This document shows positions 33,779 through 41,183 of a stretch of DNA of 64,000 bases, in pieces. Below the pieces are notes generated by a model, which worked only from the letters and a program-made list of their open reading frames with translations, made no database searches and was not told the origin of the DNA. The DNA lies in assembly GCF_025506355.1 (NCBI RefSeq), contig NZ_JANZYP010000036.1:1-64000 (forward strand). The letters run 5' to 3'. How positions within the stretch are numbered: the stretch's first letter is position 1; every line of letters begins with the position of its first letter. The translations under genes were made by a program, and so were the position numbers. This stretch comes from Sphaerisporangium corydalis (GTDB lineage Bacteria > Actinomycetota > Actinomycetes > Streptosporangiales > Streptosporangiaceae).

Positions 33779-34624
33779 ATGGTCACGCTCATTCGCAAGC
33801 TCCGCCCGGGGCGCGGGGAAGGCCGTCTCCGCGGGGCCGCCGCCGTGGCGCTGGCCATGGCGGCGCTGCTCCCGCTGGCCGCGTCCTGCGGCGCCGGCAC
33901 CTCCATCATCGACAAGGACTCCCTGGTCATCGGGGTGAAGCCGGACCAGCCCGGCCTGGGGGTGAAGGCGGCGGACGGCGGCTTCACCGGGTTCGACGTC
34001 GACGTCGCCTCCTACGTCGGCCGCAAGCTGGGCAAGCCCGTCAGGTTCGTCGCCGCGCCGTCCTCCCAGCGCGAGAAGATGATCATGGCGGGTTCGGTCG
34101 ACCTCGTCGTGGCCACGTACTCGATCACCGCCGAGCGCAAGACGAAGGTCTCCTTCGGCGGGCCGTACTACGTGGCGCACCAGGACACCCTGGTGCGTTC
34201 CGGCGAGGGCGGGGTGAACAACGTGCGCGACCTGCGGGGGCGCAAGCTCTGCCAGGTGACCGGGTCCAACTCCTGGCGCCGGGTGAAGGAGGAGCGCAAG
34301 ATCCCCGTCGTGCTGGTGCCGTCCGCCTCCTACAGCGAGTGCGTCCGCGACCTGCAGGACAGCAAGGTGGACGCCGTCTCCACCGACGACCTGATCCTCG
34401 CGGGGTTCGCCACCTCCGGGACCAAGATCGTCAACGCCCCGTTCAGCGACGAGCGGTACGGGGTCGGCATCCGCACCGGCGACATCGACGGATGTGAGGC
34501 CGTCAACAAGGCGATCACCGAGATGTACCAGGACGGCACGGCCAAGCGCCTGCTGGACAAGTGGTTCGCCAAGTCCGGCCTGGCCCTGAGCCAGAACGTC
34601 CCCCAGTTCGAGGGCTGCGGCTGA
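33779..34624 (+). CDS. GlnH-like amino-acid-binding lipoprotein
   Basis: Extracytoplasmic solute-binding protein, 281 aa. The signal peptide ends LAASC, so C37 is the predicted lipidated residue. The SBP family-3 fold shows LVIGVKPDQPGLG, GGFTGFDVDVASYV, AGSVDLVVATYSIT and the C-terminal TAKRLLDKWF. No importer permease or ATPase is nearby, which fits a sensor rather than a transport role: mycobacterial GlnH binds aspartate/glutamate-type ligands and signals through GlnX to PknG. ATG 33779 has AAGGGA about 7 nt upstream and lies 13 nt after the GlnX-like gene. Ligand is inferred, not read. Confidence 0.85.
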   Translation: MVTLIRKLRPGRGEGRLRGAAAVALAMAALLPLAASCGAGTSIIDKDSLVIGVKPDQPGLGVKAADGGFTGFDVDVASYVGRKLGKPVRFVAAPSSQREKMIMAGSVDLVVATYSITAERKTKVSFGGPYYVAHQDTLVRSGEGGVNNVRDLRGRKLCQVTGSNSWRRVKEERKIPVVLVPSASYSECVRDLQDSKVDAVSTDDLILAGFATSGTKIVNAPFSDERYGVGIRTGDIDGCEAVNKAITEMYQDGTAKRLLDKWFAKSGLALSQNVPQFEGCG

Positions 34625-34633
34625 CCCTCCCGC

Positions 34634-34670
34634 CCCGCCCGGAGACCCGCCGATCCGGCCTCCGGGCGGG
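34634..34670 (+). terminator. Strong hairpin ending the PknG operon
   Basis: Perfect 11-bp stem CCCGCCCGGAG (34634-34644) with CTCCGGGCGGG (34660-34670) around a 15-nt loop, beginning 9 nt after the GlnH-like stop. The very stable GC stem and its position make a terminator likely despite the absent T-run. Confidence 0.65.
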
Positions 34671-34832
34671 CCGGGCGGTCGTCCAGGACGCCCATGTCGT
34701 GAAATCTGGTGAACATCCGGACGGCCGGCGGCCGGGCGGTTCCGGTCACGCCTGGGTGGGGCTATATTACCGGTGAACAAGCCGGGTTCTTGTTCATGAA
34801 CATTCTGGTTTCTCCTGGATCGAGGCCGGCCT

Positions 34833-36065
34833 ATGGGGGACATGGTCATCGTCAACTGCACGGTGGTCGACGGGCGGGCCTGCGAGGGCACCGGCCCGGT
34901 CCCCGACGCGGCGGTGCTCGTCCAGGGCGAGCGCGTGGCCGCCGTCGGCCCCCGGGAGCAGGTGCTGCGCCGGGCCGGTGACCTGCGGCGCGTCGACCTC
35001 GGCGGCGCCTATCTCACCCCCGGCCTGGTCAACATGCACACCCACCTGTCGCTGTCGCTGCCCGGCCGGGGCGGCGACGGCGTCAAGGACATGGGGCCGC
35101 ACGACCTCGCGCTGTACATGGCCGACGGCGCCCGCCGCACCCTGGCCTGCGGGGTCACCACGGTCAGGTGCGTGGCCGAGAAGGACCACGCCGACTTCGC
35201 CCTGCGCCGCGCGATCGAGGCGGGCCGCGCCGCCGGGCCGCGGATCTTCACCGCCGGGCGCGCCCTGGTCAGCACCGGCGGGCACGGCCACGAAGGCACC
35301 GACACGCTGGAGTGCGACGGCCCCGACGGGTTCCGGCGCGGCGCGCGGAGCCAGATCAAGGCCGGCGCCGACCTGATCAAGGTCATGATCTCCGGCGGCA
35401 TCGCCGGCGAGCACGAGCGCATGGACACCCCGCAGCTGTTCCCCGACGAGATGGCCGCCGTGCTGGACACCGCGCACGCCTGGGGCCGCAAGGTCACCGC
35501 GCACGCCGGGCCCGCCCCGGCGATCGCCCAGGCCGTGGAGCTGGGCCTCGACTGCGTCGAGCACGGCTACGAGCTGACCCCCGAGGTCGCCGCGGCGATG
35601 GCCGCGCGCGGCACCGCCCTGGTGCCCACGCTGCTGGTCACGCGGTGCGCGTCGTTCTTCGACGAGCTCGGGGTGCCCGAGTGGATGCGGGCCCGCTCCC
35701 TCGCCGCCGGCCCCCGGCACCTGGCCGGATACGCCATGGCGCTGGCCGCCGGGGTCACCGTCCTGCTGGGCAGCGACATGCCGCCGTTCTGGCCGTTCGA
35801 GGGCACCAACGCCACCGTGCGCGAGCTGGAGCACATGTCCGAGGCCGGTCTCGGACCGGCGGCCGCGCTGCGCGCCGGGACGCTGGGCCCGGCCCGCTGG
35901 CTCGGCGCCGACGCCGACATCGGCACCGTCGAACCCGGCCGGTACGCCGACCTGATCGCCATGGACGCCGACCCCCTGGCGAGCGCCTCGGCGTTCCGTT
36001 CGGTCCGCTGGGTGATGAAGGGCGGCGAGATCGTCCGCGACGACCCGCCAGGAGCCCCGCGATGA
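34833..36065 (+). CDS. Metal-dependent amidohydrolase (imidazolonepropionase/prolidase-like)
   Basis: Amidohydrolase-superfamily enzyme, 410 aa. Metal ligands typical of the binuclear type are present: H69 and H71 (NMHTH), the bridging lysine K183 (DLIKVMISGG), H224 (VTAHAG), H244 (VEHGYE) and D315 (LLGSD). It ends with the family's GTVEPGRYADLIAMDADPL. It hydrolyses amide, ester or cyclic imide bonds; close relatives are annotated as Xaa-Pro dipeptidases or imidazolonepropionases, so the substrate is open. It heads a run of co-directional genes whose next start overlaps its stop (ATGA). ATG 34833 has GAGG 8 nt upstream; ATG 34842 is possible. Confidence 0.88.
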   Translation: MGDMVIVNCTVVDGRACEGTGPVPDAAVLVQGERVAAVGPREQVLRRAGDLRRVDLGGAYLTPGLVNMHTHLSLSLPGRGGDGVKDMGPHDLALYMADGARRTLACGVTTVRCVAEKDHADFALRRAIEAGRAAGPRIFTAGRALVSTGGHGHEGTDTLECDGPDGFRRGARSQIKAGADLIKVMISGGIAGEHERMDTPQLFPDEMAAVLDTAHAWGRKVTAHAGPAPAIAQAVELGLDCVEHGYELTPEVAAAMAARGTALVPTLLVTRCASFFDELGVPEWMRARSLAAGPRHLAGYAMALAAGVTVLLGSDMPPFWPFEGTNATVRELEHMSEAGLGPAAALRAGTLGPARWLGADADIGTVEPGRYADLIAMDADPLASASAFRSVRWVMKGGEIVRDDPPGAPR

Positions 36066-36457
36066 CGGCCCCCACCCCGGGAGGACACCAGGAGCCAGCG
36101 GACCAGGGGGAACGCACGGAGCCGGGTCCCGGGGGCGGGGCGGGCGGCGACATGGAGCTGTACGACCTGCGGGTGGTGGTCGACCGCATCGAGGGCAGGT
36201 CGGTCTGCGGCATGGCCGTCGGCGACCACTTCGACCTGGTGAACAGCGCCCACCTGCGGCTGCCCGACGGCCGGCACTTCTGCGTGTACGCGCTGGCCGC
36301 CGTCCTGCCGTTCCTCGCCGCCAAGCAGCGCGACCTCGCCCCGGGCGACTGGCTCGCCAGGGACGCGCACTTCGCCTGCCCCGACCCGGAGGAACGGCTG
36401 GTGATGCGGGTCGAACGCACCCGCCGCCGCCGGATGGACTCCGCCGACCTCACCTGA
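36062..36457 (+). CDS. TIGR04076-like small protein
   Basis: 131-aa protein with a disordered Gly/Pro/Glu N-terminus of about 30 residues. A compact domain follows: VVDRIEGRSVCGMAVGDHFDL, then LPDGRHFCVYALAAVLPFL, then HFACPDPEERLVMRVER. The three cysteine positions and the CPDPEE...V.RVER ending match the uncharacterised TIGR04076 family. ATG 36062 overlaps the amidohydrolase stop; ATG 36152 would give only the conserved domain. It precedes the flavin-dependent oxidoreductase by 10 nt and may be a metal- or substrate-binding helper. No reaction can be assigned. Confidence 0.75.
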   Translation: MTAPTPGGHQEPADQGERTEPGPGGGAGGDMELYDLRVVVDRIEGRSVCGMAVGDHFDLVNSAHLRLPDGRHFCVYALAAVLPFLAAKQRDLAPGDWLARDAHFACPDPEERLVMRVERTRRRRMDSADLT

Positions 36458-36467
36458 GGAGACTTCG

Positions 36468-37469
36468 TTGACCGTCGCCGAGATCGGGCTGGGGCTGCAG
36501 GGGGACAAGCGGGCCGGCGACTACGCCAGGCTCGCCCGGCGGGCCGAGCGGCACGGATTCGACGTGATCAGCGTGTTCGGCGACCTGATGTACCAGCCGC
36601 CGCTGTTCCCGCTGCTGGAGATGGCCGCCGCCACCCGGCGGGTGCGGCTCGGCGCGGCCTGCCTCAACCCCTTCTCGCTCGCGCCGTACGAGATCGCCGG
36701 CCAGGTCGCGGCGCTGGACCTGGCCTCGGGCGGACGCGCCTACCTCGGCCTGGCCCGGGGGACCTGGCTCGGCGCGGTCGGCATCGCCCAGCCCCGCCCG
36801 GCGACGGCGCTCGCCGAGGCGGCCGAGGTCGTCTACCGGCTGCTCGGCGGCGACGCCGGCGGGTACCACGGGCAGGTGTTCCGCCTCGAACCCGGCACCC
36901 GGCTCCGGTACGAGGTCCACCGGCCGCACCCGCCCCTGCTCCTCGGCACCTGGGGTCCCACGGGCGCGGCGCTGGCCGGGCGGATCGCCGACGAGATCAA
37001 GGTGGGCGGCAGCGCCAACCCCGCCATGGTCCCGGTGATCCGCGAACGGGTCCGCGCCGGCGCCGAGGAGACCGGGCGCGACCTCGCCGACATCGGCATC
37101 GTGCTCGGCGCCGTCACGGTCGTGGACACCGACGGCGCCGCCGCGCGGGCCAGGGCGCGCACCGAGGTCGCCATGTACCTCGCGGTCGTCGCGGAGCTCG
37201 ACCCGACCGCGGGCGTCCCCGCCGACCTGCTCGCCCGGGTCAGGAAGCTGGTGGACGCCGGCGACGACCGTGCGGCCGGGGCGCTGATCCCCGGCGACCT
37301 GCTCGACCTGTTCGCCTTCTCCGGCACCCCCGAGCAGGTGGCCGCGCAGGCGCAGGCGCTGATCGACGCGGGCGTACGGCGGGTCGAGTTCGGCACCCCG
37401 CACGGCCTCGGCGACGACCGGGGCGTCGAACTGCTGGGTACCGCCGTCCTGCCCCTGCTGAAACGTTGA
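36468..37469 (+). CDS. LLM-class F420/flavin-dependent oxidoreductase
   Basis: Luciferase-like TIM-barrel oxidoreductase, 333 aa. It shows the family opening (EIGLGLQGDKRAGDYARLARRAE), LGAACLNPFSLAPYEIAG, GGRAYLGLARGTWL and the cofactor-site motif LLGTWGPTGAALAGRIADEIKVG. It probably uses coenzyme F420 or FMN to reduce or mono-oxygenate a small compound made by this cluster. The start is a TTG at 36468, with TGAGGAGA 6 nt upstream and the family's first beta-strand directly after; no ATG fits. It lies between the TIGR04076-like gene (10 nt) and the fusion hydrolase (48 nt). Confidence 0.87.
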   Translation: MTVAEIGLGLQGDKRAGDYARLARRAERHGFDVISVFGDLMYQPPLFPLLEMAAATRRVRLGAACLNPFSLAPYEIAGQVAALDLASGGRAYLGLARGTWLGAVGIAQPRPATALAEAAEVVYRLLGGDAGGYHGQVFRLEPGTRLRYEVHRPHPPLLLGTWGPTGAALAGRIADEIKVGGSANPAMVPVIRERVRAGAEETGRDLADIGIVLGAVTVVDTDGAAARARARTEVAMYLAVVAELDPTAGVPADLLARVRKLVDAGDDRAAGALIPGDLLDLFAFSGTPEQVAAQAQALIDAGVRRVEFGTPHGLGDDRGVELLGTAVLPLLKR

Positions 37470-37517
37470 GTGGTAGATCTTCCGATCAGGACACGGACTC
37501 GGAGAACAGGGGAAGCC

Positions 37518-38798
37518 ATGGTGGACGGGCGGGAGGCCGGCGCGCGCGTGCTGGTCGTGACGGGGCCGGGACTGGTGGCCGACGGGGGACTGCTGGAGAG
37601 CGTGGCCGCCGCCGAGTGCGCGGCGCTCGGCGTGACCGGCCGGGTGGTGGCCGCCGCCGGGCCCGATGCCTTCGCGGGCGCGCTCGCCGGAGCCGGGGAC
37701 GACGAGGCGGTCGTGGCGCTGCCCGGGCCCGATCCGGACGTGCGGCGGCTCATGGAGGCCCCCTCCGGGCACGCGCCGCGCACGGTGTGGCTCGACCTGG
37801 CCAGGGTCGGCCCGGTCCCGGTGGCGAGCGGCGCCGCCCGGATGCAGGGGCGTGGGGTGCTCGGGCTGGTGTGGGCGATCCGCCACGCGGTCCACCGGCT
37901 GCGCCGCCCCGCGCGCCGGATCGCCTACGGCGGGCACGCCGACCAGTGGGGCGACCTGCGGCTGCCCTCCCCGGCCGCCGCCTCGCCGCCGGAGGCCGGC
38001 GCGTCCCCCACCGCCGGAGCGCCGCCAGCGGCCGGTGCGGCGGTGCCGGTCGCGGTCCTGGTCCACGGGGGGTACTGGCGGTCGATCTGGGAGGCCGACC
38101 TGATGGACGCGCTCGCGATCGACCTCGCCGATCGCGGGTACGCCGCCTGGAACATCGAGTACCGCCGCCCGGACCCGCACGGCTGGGCCGCGACCACCGA
38201 GGACGTGGCGTCCGCGATCGAGGCGCTGGGCGGGCTCGGCGTCCCGCTGGACCTTAACCGGATCGCGGTCATCGGCCACTCCGCGGGCGGCCAGCTCGCC
38301 CTGCGGGCGGCGGCGGACACGCACGGCAAGGACATGCACGGCAAGGACATGCACGGCAAGGACATGCACGGCAAGGACGCGGGCGGCACGCGGGCCGCCG
38401 GGGACCCGCGCGGGGGACACCCGGGCGTGCGGATCGCGCTCGCGGTGTCGCTGGCCGGGGTCGTGGACCTGGTGGAGGGGGACCGGCGGCGGGTCGGGAA
38501 CGGCGCCGTCGCGGACGCCCTCGGCGGCGGCGCCGACGGGATCCCCGAGGTGTACGCCGCAGCGAGCCCGCTGGCGCGGCTCCCGCTCGGCGTGCCCCAG
38601 CTCGTCGTCCAGGGCGCCTCGGACGACCTGGACCTGCTCGACGCGGGCCGCCGGTACGCGCGGGCGGCGGGGGAGGAGGCCGTCTACCTGGAGCTGCCCG
38701 GCGACCACTTCGACGTCATCGACCCGGCCACCCCCATCTGGAAGGCCACCGCCGACCACCTGGCCGCCTGCCTGCGCCCCGCCGCGGACATCCCCTGA
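37518..38798 (+). CDS. Alpha/beta-hydrolase (kynurenine-formamidase-like) fused to a dehydroquinase-like domain
   Basis: 426-aa fusion. The first 135 residues (VLVVTGPGLVADGG; TVWLDLARVGPVP; VLGLVWAIRHAVHRL) resemble a type II 3-dehydroquinase layout, but the NGPNLN loop and catalytic HxSN histidine are not kept, so the domain is probably inactive. The C-terminal hydrolase has the oxyanion motif HGGYW (H183), nucleophile GHSAGG (S255), D369/D370 and H397 (GDHFDV), as in kynurenine formamidases. Four HGKDM-type repeats are inserted just after the nucleophile. ATG 37518 has GGGGAA upstream; GTG 37470 is an alternative. Tryptophan 2,3-dioxygenase lies 590 bp downstream, supporting N-formylkynurenine as a substrate. 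Esterase activity on other amides or esters remains possible. Confidence 0.8.
   Translation: MVDGREAGARVLVVTGPGLVADGGLLESVAAAECAALGVTGRVVAAAGPDAFAGALAGAGDDEAVVALPGPDPDVRRLMEAPSGHAPRTVWLDLARVGPVPVASGAARMQGRGVLGLVWAIRHAVHRLRRPARRIAYGGHADQWGDLRLPSPAAASPPEAGASPTAGAPPAAGAAVPVAVLVHGGYWRSIWEADLMDALAIDLADRGYAAWNIEYRRPDPHGWAATTEDVASAIEALGGLGVPLDLNRIAVIGHSAGGQLALRAAADTHGKDMHGKDMHGKDMHGKDAGGTRAAGDPRGGHPGVRIALAVSLAGVVDLVEGDRRRVGNGAVADALGGGADGIPEVYAAASPLARLPLGVPQLVVQGASDDLDLLDAGRRYARAAGEEAVYLELPGDHFDVIDPATPIWKATADHLAACLRPAADIP
38322..38381 (+). repeat. Four tandem 15-bp repeats (HGKDM) in the fusion hydrolase
   Basis: Unit CACGGCAAGGACATG occurs at 38322, 38337 and 38352, and imperfectly at 38367-38381. 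It is in frame and encodes His-Gly-Lys-Asp-Met. It inserts a flexible, His-rich loop just after the nucleophile helix. Length variation would stay in frame. Confidence 0.9.
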
Positions 38799-38807
38799 GC
38801 GGGGGCG

Positions 38808-39254
38808 TCAGTCGTCGATGGGGGTGAGGGCGCGCCAGGACAGGGGGCTGGAGAGCATCATCATGCTGGACGGCTGCCCGTAGGGGGCCAGGCGGTCGAT
38901 CAGCTCCTCGAACGCGGTCATCGAGTTCGCGGCCACGCGCAGCAGGCAGCAGGTGTCGCCGGTGACGCGGTGCACCTCGATGATCTCCGGCCAGGCCAGC
39001 GCCCGCTCGTCCCGCAGCACGCAGCGCACCCCGTAGCAGGACATGCGGATGAGCGCGCTGACCCTGCGGCCGGCCCGGGCGAGGTCGACGCGCGCGTGGT
39101 AGCCGGTGATCACCCCGGTCTCCTCCAGCCGCCGCACCCGCTCGGCGACGGCCGGCGCCGACAGGTGCACCCGCCGCGACAGCTCGCTGAACGACAGCCT
39201 CGCGTCGGCCTGCAGTTCGGCCAGCAGGGCCCAGTCCATCGCGTCCACGGTCAC
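38808..39254 (-). CDS. Lrp/AsnC-family transcriptional regulator
   Basis: 148-aa leucine/amino-acid-responsive regulator. An N-terminal helix-turn-helix (AELQADARLSFSELSRRV, then HLSAPAVAERVRRLEETGVI) is followed by a RAM/AsnC ligand domain (IIEVHRVTGDTCCLLRVAANSM). GTG 39254 is used here; GTG 39248 sits better behind GGAG (7 nt) and is equally likely. It is divergent from tryptophan 2,3-dioxygenase across 130 bp containing an inverted repeat and convergent with the fusion hydrolase. It probably controls tryptophan breakdown, with tryptophan or kynurenine as effector; this is inference. Confidence 0.9.
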   Translation of the reverse strand: MTVDAMDWALLAELQADARLSFSELSRRVHLSAPAVAERVRRLEETGVITGYHARVDLARAGRRVSALIRMSCYGVRCVLRDERALAWPEIIEVHRVTGDTCCLLRVAANSMTAFEELIDRLAPYGQPSSMMMLSSPLSWRALTPIDD

Positions 39255-39302
39255 GCTCCGTCATCCCCGAACCGAAACCGCCCCACGCCTTCCGTTCTGA
39301 AA

Positions 39303-39331
39303 GCGAAACGGTCGATCCACCTGCGTTTCGT
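39303..39331. promoter_or_regulatory. Inverted repeat GCGAAACG-N13-CGTTTCGT in divergent promoter
   Basis: Arms 39303-39310 and 39324-39331 are complementary at 7 of 8 positions with a 13-nt spacer, centred about 68 bp before the dioxygenase start. The right arm would overlap a -35 region for the AT-rich -10-like sequence near 39345-39354. It is a good candidate AsnC-type operator. Confidence 0.45.
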
Positions 39332-39384
39332 CATTTCACTGGAATTCTATCTAAGTGAACATGGAGGTGAACTGAGGAGACGAC

Positions 39385-40272
39385 ATGACGAGCAGGCGCC
39401 GGGCCGGCGGAGCCCGGGTGCGGACGGCGGGGGCGCGGCAGCGCGCCACCAGGGCGGCGGAGGGGCACGGCTCACCGCCCACCCTGGAGTTCGCGACCGG
39501 CACCCCCTACGACTCCTATGTGGCCGCCGAGGTGCTGCACGGGCTGCAGCGGACGGTCACCGACGTGCCCGAGGAACGCGCGTTCCTGGTGACCACCCAG
39601 ATCATGGAGCTCTACTTCGGGCTGATCCGCTCGGAGTGGCGGCTGGCGCAGCGGATGCTCGACGACGGCGAGGTGACCGCGGCGACCGCGGTGCTGGCCC
39701 GCAGCGTGCGGTACTTCGAGGGGCTGAACGCGTCCTGGGGGGCGCTGAGCTGGCTCACGCCCGCGCAGTTCAACTCCTTCCGCGACGCGCTCGGCGAGGC
39801 GTCGGGATTCCAGTCCGCCATGTACCGGCACCTGGAGTTCCTGCTGGGCAACAAGTCCGAGCCGCTCACCCGGCCGCACCGGCGCAGCCCGGTGGTCTAC
39901 CAGGAGCTGATCGAGGCCCTCGGCCGGCCCAGCCTGTACGACAGCGTGCTCGCGCTGCTGGCCCGCCGGGGGTTCGCGATGCCCGAGAGGCCCGATCCGG
40001 CGGCCGAGTACGCGCCGAGCCCGCTGGTGGAGGCGGCCTGGGTCGAGATTTACGCCCGCTACGGCCCGGGGGACGAGCTGTGGGCGCTGGCCGAGACGCT
40101 CACCGACGTGTCCGAGCGGTTCTCCGACTGGCGGTACCGGCATCTCATGGCGGTGCGCCGGTCGATGGGCGCCAAGACCGGCTCAGGCGGGTCCAGCGGC
40201 CTGAGCTGGCTCCAGCGCAGCCTGAGCCGGGACGTGTTCCCCGAGCTGTGGTCGGCCCGCACGGTGATGTGA
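39385..40272 (+). CDS. kynA: Tryptophan 2,3-dioxygenase
   Basis: Heme dioxygenase opening the tryptophan indole ring to N-formylkynurenine, 295 aa. Family marks: FLVTTQIMELYFGLIRSEW, FNSFRDALGEASGFQSAMYRHLEFLLG, the heme histidine in WRYRHLMAVRR, then GAKTGSGGSSGLSWL and FPELWSART. The N-terminal 30 residues are an Arg/Ala-rich extension beyond the core. ATG 39385 has TGAGGAGA 6 nt upstream. With the formamidase-like fusion protein it could take tryptophan to kynurenine; no kynureninase is in the window, so the fate of kynurenine is open (anthranilate route, or a natural-product precursor). Confidence 0.93.
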   Translation: MTSRRRAGGARVRTAGARQRATRAAEGHGSPPTLEFATGTPYDSYVAAEVLHGLQRTVTDVPEERAFLVTTQIMELYFGLIRSEWRLAQRMLDDGEVTAATAVLARSVRYFEGLNASWGALSWLTPAQFNSFRDALGEASGFQSAMYRHLEFLLGNKSEPLTRPHRRSPVVYQELIEALGRPSLYDSVLALLARRGFAMPERPDPAAEYAPSPLVEAAWVEIYARYGPGDELWALAETLTDVSERFSDWRYRHLMAVRRSMGAKTGSGGSSGLSWLQRSLSRDVFPELWSARTVM

Positions 40273-40362
40273 CCCGCTGTTCATGATGTTCGGTCCCACC
40301 TAACAGAACGGCGTCCCGGCACCCGGTCCAGGACCGCCGGATTCGGAACCCGGGGGCCGGGG

Positions 40363-40989
40363 TCAGAACAGCCGGGGCGTCACGACCGACACCACTGTGG
40401 TGACCCGGTCGGTGTCGTTGTACATGGTGTGCGGCACCGTGGACCGCAGGTGGACGCTGTCCCCCGGGTACAGCCGGTGCTCGACGCCGTCGACCCCGTA
40501 GAGCAACTCGCCCTCCAGCACGAAGGCGAACTCCTCGCCGGCGTGCCCGTAGGCGTCCTCGCGCCGCCCGCCGGGGGCGATGTGCACCAGCAGCGGTTCG
40601 AGCAGCAGGCCCGCCCCCCGCGCCGACAGCATGCGGTAGGTCTGCCGGCCCGACACGTATTCGGTGGCCGCCGTCTCGGCCCGGGTGAGCGTGAAATGCG
40701 ACGGCAGCCGGGCGACCGAGGGCGGGTGGTCGTCGGAGGTCCCCTCGTCGTCGAAGAACTCGGCCACGCCTCGGTCGAGCGCCGCCGCGACCCCGTTCAG
40801 CGCGGTCAGGCCGATGGAGGAGATGCCGCGCTCCACCTGGGACAGGAACCCGATGGACAGCCCGGACCGGGTGGACAGGCCGCGCAGGGTGAGCCCCCGC
40901 TCCTTGCGGAACCGGCGCATGCGGGCGCCCACGGCGTCCTGGCGCTCCCGGTCGGCGTGATCGTCACGGTCCTGGCGCTCCGTGCCCAC
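40363..40989 (-). CDS. XRE-family regulator with cupin sensor domain
   Basis: 208-aa regulator. A Cro/CI-type helix-turn-helix lies at about residues 22-78 (MRRFRKERGLTLRGLSTRSG, LSIGFLSQVERG). A C-terminal cupin follows at about 135-200 (PGGRREDAYGHAGEEFAFVL, YPGDSVHLRSTVPHTMYN). Such proteins usually repress catabolic or detoxification genes until a small ligand binds the cupin. GTG 40989 has GAGGAGG 7 nt upstream; the longer frame from 41097 lacks a site. It is divergent from the molybdenum oxidoreductase operon and most likely regulates it. Confidence 0.9.
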   Translation of the reverse strand: MGTERQDRDDHADRERQDAVGARMRRFRKERGLTLRGLSTRSGLSIGFLSQVERGISSIGLTALNGVAAALDRGVAEFFDDEGTSDDHPPSVARLPSHFTLTRAETAATEYVSGRQTYRMLSARGAGLLLEPLLVHIAPGGRREDAYGHAGEEFAFVLEGELLYGVDGVEHRLYPGDSVHLRSTVPHTMYNDTDRVTTVVSVVTPRLF

Positions 40990-41036
40990 CGGACGACCTC
41001 CTCGATCAGCGGGGCGGCCGTGCTTTTGCCCCGGCC

Positions 41037-41051
41037 AGACATATTTGACAT
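41037..41051. promoter_or_regulatory. Direct GACAT repeats with TTGACA box
   Basis: GACAT occurs at 41037-41041 and 41047-41051, one helical turn apart, in an AT-rich patch of the divergent gap. The second lies within a consensus -35 TTGACA (41045-41050) pointing toward the oxidoreductase operon; a matching -10 is not clear. A plausible binding site for the XRE-cupin regulator. Confidence 0.3.
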
Positions 41052-41183
41052 CAGACGCGGCCCGCGTGCCAACCCGATGGCGCCCGGGTCCCGGCACGGC
41101 CGCCGCGTGCCGGGCGCACCCCTGCCACAGGCATGACCATCTCGTGGGATAACCCGGGGACGGGCGGGGGTAGGGAAGCGCGG

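Noticed and set aside
36468-37469. Classical bacterial luciferase alpha/beta subunit
   Set aside because: Only the general LLM barrel motifs are present and there is no partner subunit or lux gene nearby.
37470-37517. Upstream GTG start for the fusion hydrolase
   Set aside because: It lies directly after the LLM gene stop with no ribosome site; ATG 37518 has GGGGAA just upstream.
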